In this document: positions 28,360-32,910 of the stretch, in pieces
How positions within the stretch are numbered: the first letter of the stretch is position 1
Layout: every line of letters starts with the position of its first letter
Assembly: GCA_031257995.1 (NCBI GenBank)
Contig: JAIRNN010000028.1
Location: forward strand, 1 to 32,910
Source: Spirochaetaceae bacterium
Lineage (GTDB): Bacteria; Spirochaetota; Spirochaetia; Treponematales; Breznakiellaceae
Direction: 5' to 3'
Length of the DNA stretch: 32,910 nucleotides
Program-made: the position numbers and the translations under genes
Notes under the pieces: generated by a model
Databases searched by the model: none
What the model was told of the DNA's origin: nothing
The model's input: only the letters and a program-made list of their open reading frames with translations

Positions 28360-29858
28360 TCCTCCATTGCCGCCTTGAGAATGTCTTCGGAGGTGGCGTT
28401 TCTGGTGTCCATTGTCGCGGTAACGGTTCCTTCCCGCATCACGACGATACGGTCGCTCATGCCCAGCACTTCGGGCATCTCGGACGAGATCATAATCACG
28501 CCGTATCCCTCCGCCGCGAGGTCGTTCATAATCGCGTAGATCGCCGTCTTCGCGCCGACATCGACGCCTTTGGTCGGTTCGTCAAGGATAATCACCTTCA
28601 TATCGGAGGTGAGGAGTTTTCCCACGATGACCTTCTGCTGGTTGCCGCCTGAGAGAGTCGAAACGAGGTCGTGTACGCTCACCGCCTTCACGCTGAGTTT
28701 CTCGGAGAGTTCTTTTGCCATCCCGTTCTCTTTTCGCGTGTCAAGCCAGCCGAAGCGGGAACAGTCCTCCAGCACGGGGAGGCTGATGTTCTTGGCGATT
28801 TCCCAGCGGAGGACGAGCCCCTGTTTCAGGCGGTCTTCGGGCAGATAGCCGATTCCCGCCTCAATCGCCTGGTCCGGTGTCGGGTGGTCAAGCGGCTTTC
28901 CGTTCAGCGTAATCGTGCCCGAATCGTAGCCGGTGATGCCGTAGACCGCCTCGCAGACCTCGGTGCGCCGCGCCCCGACAAGTCCGGTAAGCGCGAGCAC
29001 TTCCCCTTTGCGGACGGCGAAACTCACGTCGGCAAAGAAGCCTAAGCGGGTAAGGCCCTCCACGCGCAAGACCTCCTCGCCGATCCGCGCCTCGCGTTTG
29101 GGGAAGAACTGGACGATCTCGCGCCCCACCATCGCGGTAACGAGGTTCTTGTTGTCAACATCGGCGATGTCCCACGTGTTGATATACTTTCCGTCACGGA
29201 GGACGGTTACGCGGTCGGCGAGCCGGTATATATCCTCGAAACGGTGCGATATGAAGATGATCGACACGCCCTCTTCCCGCAGTTTTCCCGTGATCTTGTA
29301 GAGGTCTTCGCTCTCGCGGTTCGAGAGCGGGGCGGTCGGTTCGTCCATGATGATGATGCGGGCGTTCGTGGACAGCGCCTTCGCGATCTCGACAATCTGC
29401 TGCTGGGCAACGGAGAGCGCCCCCATCGTGGCCCGCGCGTCAAAGTTCGCCCCCAGCCGCGAAAGCAACTCGTCCGCTTCCCGGTTCATCGTCTTCCAGT
29501 CGATACGGTGAAACGGCGCGGCGGTCTTTTCGTGGCCCATGAAGATGTTTTCCATCACGCTGATGTCGGGGAAACAGGTAACGTGCTGGTAGATGGCCGC
29601 GATCCCCAGCGCCTGCGCGTCCAGCGGACCCCGGATATGCGCGTCCTTCCCGTCCACGAGAAATTCCCCGCCGTCCGGCTGGTGCACCCCCGTGATGATC
29701 TTAATAAACGTCGATTTCCCCGCCCCGTTCTCGCCCATCAGCGCGTGAATCTCCCCCTTTCGGAGCGAGAAATGCACGTCATCAAGCGCCTTCACGCCCG
29801 GAAACGTCTTTGAGATATGGCGCAGGTCAAGAATACACTCACCGTTTGACATAATCAT
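28344..29858 (-). CDS. sugar ABC transporter ATP-binding protein with two nucleotide-binding domains
   Basis: This is the motor of a CUT2-type importer, 504 residues, with two fused ATPase domains. Domain 1 has Walker A GENGAGKST (42-50), Q-loop Gln91 (IYQHV, where YQE is usual), signature LSVAQQQIVEIAKAL, Walker B IIIMDEPT and switch His in FISHR. Domain 2 has a degenerate Walker A (GLVGARRTE, no Lys), signature LSGGNQQKV and ILDEPTKGVDVG, as in related sugar transporters. The pattern fits RhaT/MglA/RbsA-type proteins; rhamnose is inferred from rhaS and rhaM. ATG 29858 (GGGGTGA six bases upstream) or 29852 are possible starts. It is the first gene of the transporter unit. Confidence 0.95.
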   Translation of the reverse strand: MIMSNGECILDLRHISKTFPGVKALDDVHFSLRKGEIHALMGENGAGKSTFIKIITGVHQPDGGEFLVDGKDAHIRGPLDAQALGIAAIYQHVTCFPDISVMENIFMGHEKTAAPFHRIDWKTMNREADELLSRLGANFDARATMGALSVAQQQIVEIAKALSTNARIIIMDEPTAPLSNRESEDLYKITGKLREEGVSIIFISHRFEDIYRLADRVTVLRDGKYINTWDIADVDNKNLVTAMVGREIVQFFPKREARIGEEVLRVEGLTRLGFFADVSFAVRKGEVLALTGLVGARRTEVCEAVYGITGYDSGTITLNGKPLDHPTPDQAIEAGIGYLPEDRLKQGLVLRWEIAKNISLPVLEDCSRFGWLDTRKENGMAKELSEKLSVKAVSVHDLVSTLSGGNQQKVIVGKLLTSDMKVIILDEPTKGVDVGAKTAIYAIMNDLAAEGYGVIMISSEMPEVLGMSDRIVVMREGTVTATMDTRNATSEDILKAAMEEWLWD

Positions 29859-30000
29859 TCATTATCACCCCGCTTTTTCGCGCCGTAAATGGATAAAACA
29901 CTTGCAAGCATGGACAAAACAGTGAAATTGAGGCGATGGACGAAGCGCATTGACTTATATGTTAGGGTGGGGAAGGGGGAGATGCGGCCCGCAAAGGCAC

Positions 30001-30190
30001 CGATTTTCATCACAGGGAATCGCAGGTGAGCACAGATTAAAATCAGCGTAATCTGTGAACAATGAAGCCCTTTCGCATTTTCCGTGATAAAAGAATAAAA
30101 CCACAGAAGGCGCGGATTAACGTGGAATAGGGCCTACAGATTCGAATAAAAGTCCGCAGATTAACGCGGATTGTCACGGATTAAAAGGAG
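30001..30190. repeat. CGCAGATGA-family repeat, copy 4, between operon genes
   Basis: A rearranged copy: AATCGCAGGTGAGCACAG, CAGATTAAAATCAGCG with TAATCTGTG, then ACCACAGAAGGCGCGGATTA and CGCAGATTAACGCGGATTGT. It lies in the 517-base gap between the large hydrolase-like gene and the ABC ATPase gene. The rest of the gap (29859-30000 and 30191-30375) shows no gene and no promoter that I can defend. Confidence 0.6.
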
Positions 30191-30375
30191 CCAGGTATGA
30201 AAATCCGCATTGCCATATATTCGTCTCATCCGTGTCCGGGGTTATACGAAAAAAAAACGGCATTGCCGAAAGCCAAAGCGCCGCGATAGAAGTCCCGCGA
30301 GACCGGATTTGTGTCCGGCCTCTGTAACGTGTCCGGATTTTGGAACCGGCGTTGGTTATTCCCGCGTAACCCGCA

Positions 30376-32910
30376 TCACTCAATCCAAACCGCTATCCAT
30401 TTACCGGCAAGATCCTCTTTCACCGTTACCCTAATCGTATCCGATTCCCGCAAGACCTGAACGGGCAGATCCGGGGTGTAGAAGTCCACCGAACACGCGC
30501 CGGAACGGACCGCGCCGGTTCCGAGGCAATCCGGCAGGGTAAGTTCGCAAGGCGCATCGGCTTTCACGATCATAAGCCCGTGGATCAGGGGATTCCTCAG
30601 AGGCTCCTCTACCAGGGTCCAGGTCAGGGTAACGGGCTTATCCGCAAAGGTATATTCCTTGCCGTCAATGGCGAGACCCCGGCAGCCTGAGCCGCTGAAA
30701 CCTGCCAGGTTCCCGTCTTTGCCGAGCCGGTAGCTCAGGGTGTCCGTTCCCCGGTAGCTTATGCGGCGCCCCCGGATTTCTTCTCCCGAAAGGAGGATAT
30801 CGATCGGAGGCAGGGTACGGCCTGCCAGGAGCGCGCGGTCTTTTTCCTCATCCCGAAAAAAGGTACCGTACCAGTCCTCGGTGAACCGGCGGTAGTGGTT
30901 GGTGAGCGATACCGCTCCGTTAGGGAAAACATTCATAACATACCGCGCGTCTTTCGGCCTGGATCGGGCTTCAAGGCTGCCGGGGCCGTAAGCGCCCAGA
31001 GTATGCAGCACATCGAAAAGGGCGGATACATCATCGCCTGTGGAACCGGACTGATCGTCCCGGAGACGGAATCCAAAATAAGCCGCCACGCCTCCTTCTC
31101 CCGGTCCGGGGTACTTTTTAAGGACCCCGACCGTTAACCCCTCCGCCGCAGCCACCGGTTCCGCGTCCCCGGGGGTGGGGGCATACACATAGTCGGGCAG
31201 CAGGTCCGTAAGGATCCGCATGGGCGGGATTGCCGCCAAGGGGCCGGAAAAAACAACATCCTTACCGGCCATCAATCCCGGCCGGCTCATGGGCTCTACC
31301 GCCTTTAGGCCGAAAAGATCCAGGAAGGTCCGGTGAACATCCGTATTCGCCGTTTCTTCGTTCATAACCCCCGGGGCCGCCATCCATACCAGTTTACCGC
31401 CTCCGCGGACAAAACGGGCCAGCAGATCCAGGGTTTGTTTTTTGACAAAGGGTTCAAAGAGCGCCACGATTCCCCGATACTTCCTCCCCAAGATTTCAAG
31501 CCGGTTGTCTTCCGTCAAACGCCCGTACTGGAGCAGTTTTTCTGCGGTAATATAATTTCCATAACCGTACTGTACCATCCAGGAACCAAAACGCTCCTCC
31601 ACATAGTTGAGCTCCAGGGGGTAAAGAAGGAGTACATCGGTATCCCGGTGCTCCATGCCCTGTACCAGCGCGTGGGACAGAGGCGCGCCGTGGGCCGCCA
31701 CGCCGTAGGCTTCTCCCACATTCCGGAGCCGCCTGAGGACTTCATTCGGGCTGCCCCAGCTTGCGCAATAGGCATAGGGAAAGCGGTTAAGAACACCGAA
31801 GGAACAGGCCAGGGCTTCGGCATAGTAATCCCGGTCGGTATTTCCGCCTTCAGGATGATCGTTTCCGGAACCGGTAAGGAATTCGTTCCACCGGAAATAG
31901 TCGTAACAGGCGGCGGTATTCTCCCGGATGGAGCTGGACCAGACATAGGCCGGTGTATAATCATACACCTTCCCCCGCGCCGCCGAACCGGGAGCCATGG
32001 CGGAAAACACATCCCCTTCAAAGTAACGATCGCAGGTCGGGGATTCCTGCCATGTCGCGTGAGCCCGGGTCATGATCGGAGCGCCGAAGAGTTTTTCCGA
32101 ATACTCAAGGGCATCCACGCTGAGATCCACCACCCGGCGGGAAAGCAGCTCGAAATAGCGCTTGCGGAAAAGCCAGGTCTCGTAGACAGCCCGAGGGTCT
32201 TTTCCGAAGACATGCTGGGAAGCCTCGTCCCCTCCGTGCTGGTGATAGGGAAAATACACCATATACTTGAGGAAATTCCGGTACTTATCCCCGTAGCGCC
32301 GGGCAAACTCGTTGATAAGCGCCGGGGTAACATACCGGGTCGTGATTTCCGTCAGGCCGAAATGATTGATCAGGTCCCAGTCGAACTGGATGTGCATCTC
32401 GTCGGAATAATACCCCTGGTAACGGACCCCCGCGTCTTTATGAGCGCGGATAACTCCGTGCATATAATCCGCGGCGGAAGCGTCAAAATAATCCAGCTCC
32501 GGCGTCCGGTACACCGCCACGATCAGGGCCCGCTGCTTCCCGCTTGCCGCGCGGCCGCTGACCCGCATCTTCCCGTAGCCCCAGCCGGAGCCGGTAACGG
32601 TAAAGGAGCTTTCGTCAATTTCAACCTTAACGCTTTCCGAAATATCGTCGATGGCGTTTTCATCTACATAGTAGTACGGCGAATTACCGATCCGCTCTTC
32701 GTCAAAAGCCAGCGCATGGACCCGTTCCAGTTTGAGCTTGACAGGACCCTTGTTGTTGTACCATTGCCGCTGGAGCGTCATGGCTGCATCAAAGGCGCCG
32801 CCCTCCAGGGCACATTCCTGAAACTGCCAGGAAAACCCGGTGTTGTCATGCCTTTGGGCAAAACCGCCGCCTATATCAAGGGGCGAAATCAGGGAGGCCC
32901 CGAAGGTCAT
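30376..32910 (-). CDS. large glycoside-hydrolase-like protein (possibly 5'-truncated by window edge)
   Basis: The frame is open for 844 residues to the window edge, where it reads ATG; the true start may be there or beyond. The first third looks like a TIM-barrel sugar hydrolase: RTPELDYFDASAADYMHGVI, then YYSDEMHIQFDWDLINHFGL, an acidic motif of the kind that supplies acid/base residues in clan GH-A enzymes, and YMVYFPYHQHGGDEASQHVF. Residues around 480-560 (LLARFVRGGGKLVWMAAPGV) resemble the flavodoxin-like middle domain of GH42 beta-galactosidases. The C-terminal end is beta-rich. A rhamnosidase or a related deoxysugar-releasing enzyme fits the neighbourhood, but the family is not certain. 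No signal peptide is visible in the part seen. Confidence 0.75.
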   Translation of the reverse strand: MTFGASLISPLDIGGGFAQRHDNTGFSWQFQECALEGGAFDAAMTLQRQWYNNKGPVKLKLERVHALAFDEERIGNSPYYYVDENAIDDISESVKVEIDESSFTVTGSGWGYGKMRVSGRAASGKQRALIVAVYRTPELDYFDASAADYMHGVIRAHKDAGVRYQGYYSDEMHIQFDWDLINHFGLTEITTRYVTPALINEFARRYGDKYRNFLKYMVYFPYHQHGGDEASQHVFGKDPRAVYETWLFRKRYFELLSRRVVDLSVDALEYSEKLFGAPIMTRAHATWQESPTCDRYFEGDVFSAMAPGSAARGKVYDYTPAYVWSSSIRENTAACYDYFRWNEFLTGSGNDHPEGGNTDRDYYAEALACSFGVLNRFPYAYCASWGSPNEVLRRLRNVGEAYGVAAHGAPLSHALVQGMEHRDTDVLLLYPLELNYVEERFGSWMVQYGYGNYITAEKLLQYGRLTEDNRLEILGRKYRGIVALFEPFVKKQTLDLLARFVRGGGKLVWMAAPGVMNEETANTDVHRTFLDLFGLKAVEPMSRPGLMAGKDVVFSGPLAAIPPMRILTDLLPDYVYAPTPGDAEPVAAAEGLTVGVLKKYPGPGEGGVAAYFGFRLRDDQSGSTGDDVSALFDVLHTLGAYGPGSLEARSRPKDARYVMNVFPNGAVSLTNHYRRFTEDWYGTFFRDEEKDRALLAGRTLPPIDILLSGEEIRGRRISYRGTDTLSYRLGKDGNLAGFSGSGCRGLAIDGKEYTFADKPVTLTWTLVEEPLRNPLIHGLMIVKADAPCELTLPDCLGTGAVRSGACSVDFYTPDLPVQVLRESDTIRVTVKEDLAGKWIAVWIE

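Noticed and set aside
28671..29813. Several plus-strand frames opposite the ABC ATPase
   Set aside because: They are shadows of a gene with complete Walker and signature motifs on the minus strand.

Overview
This window reads as a chromosomal segment of a GC-rich spirochaete, most likely a treponeme. tuf sits directly at the head of the S10 operon, ahead of rpsJ, which as I recall is the treponemal order. S14 is the 61-residue zinc form, L36 is the 37-residue zinc form, and a small zinc-ribbon gene directly follows rplQ. The species cannot be named from the sequence alone.

Positions 1-600 hold a possible gene end and a stack of palindromic repeats. From 544 to 19113, on the plus strand, lies one of the main translation loci: a small unknown protein, rpsL-rpsG, then tuf and the fused S10-spc-alpha cluster (rpsJ to rplQ, including secY and rpoA), a zinc-ribbon ORF and nth. 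Promoters with good -35/-10 boxes stand before the small protein, rpsL, tuf and an unexpected internal gene. The cluster has three intrusions: a frameshifted small ORF between rplP and rpmC, a small membrane/coiled-coil protein with its own promoter between rplN and rplX, and a palindromic repeat between rpsM and rpsK.

Positions 19274-21719 encode a YesM/YesN-type two-component pair (membrane histidine kinase and AraC-type response regulator). Such pairs usually control carbohydrate uptake. Positions 22056-22902 hold a lipoprotein with an HExxH motif, broken by a stop codon and a frameshift.

From 23116 to 32910, on the minus strand, lies a rhamnose-type catabolic region. In transcription order it reads: a large protein resembling glycoside hydrolases (cut by the window edge), a sugar ABC ATPase, two permeases, a 1.36-kb block of stacked repeats, the RhaS-type binding protein, a 3' remnant of a sugar isomerase, and L-rhamnose mutarotase. 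The inferred logic is extracellular or periplasmic release of a deoxysugar, ABC uptake, then anomer interconversion; the isomerase step appears to have been lost here.

The non-coding space is unusually rich in structure. There are at least three dispersed palindromic repeat families, a 19-unit array of a 22-bp palindromic repeat, a 23-bp tandem repeat, and two copies of a long perfect hairpin that bracket rhaS and differ from each other by compensatory changes. These repeats are the least explained part of the window.
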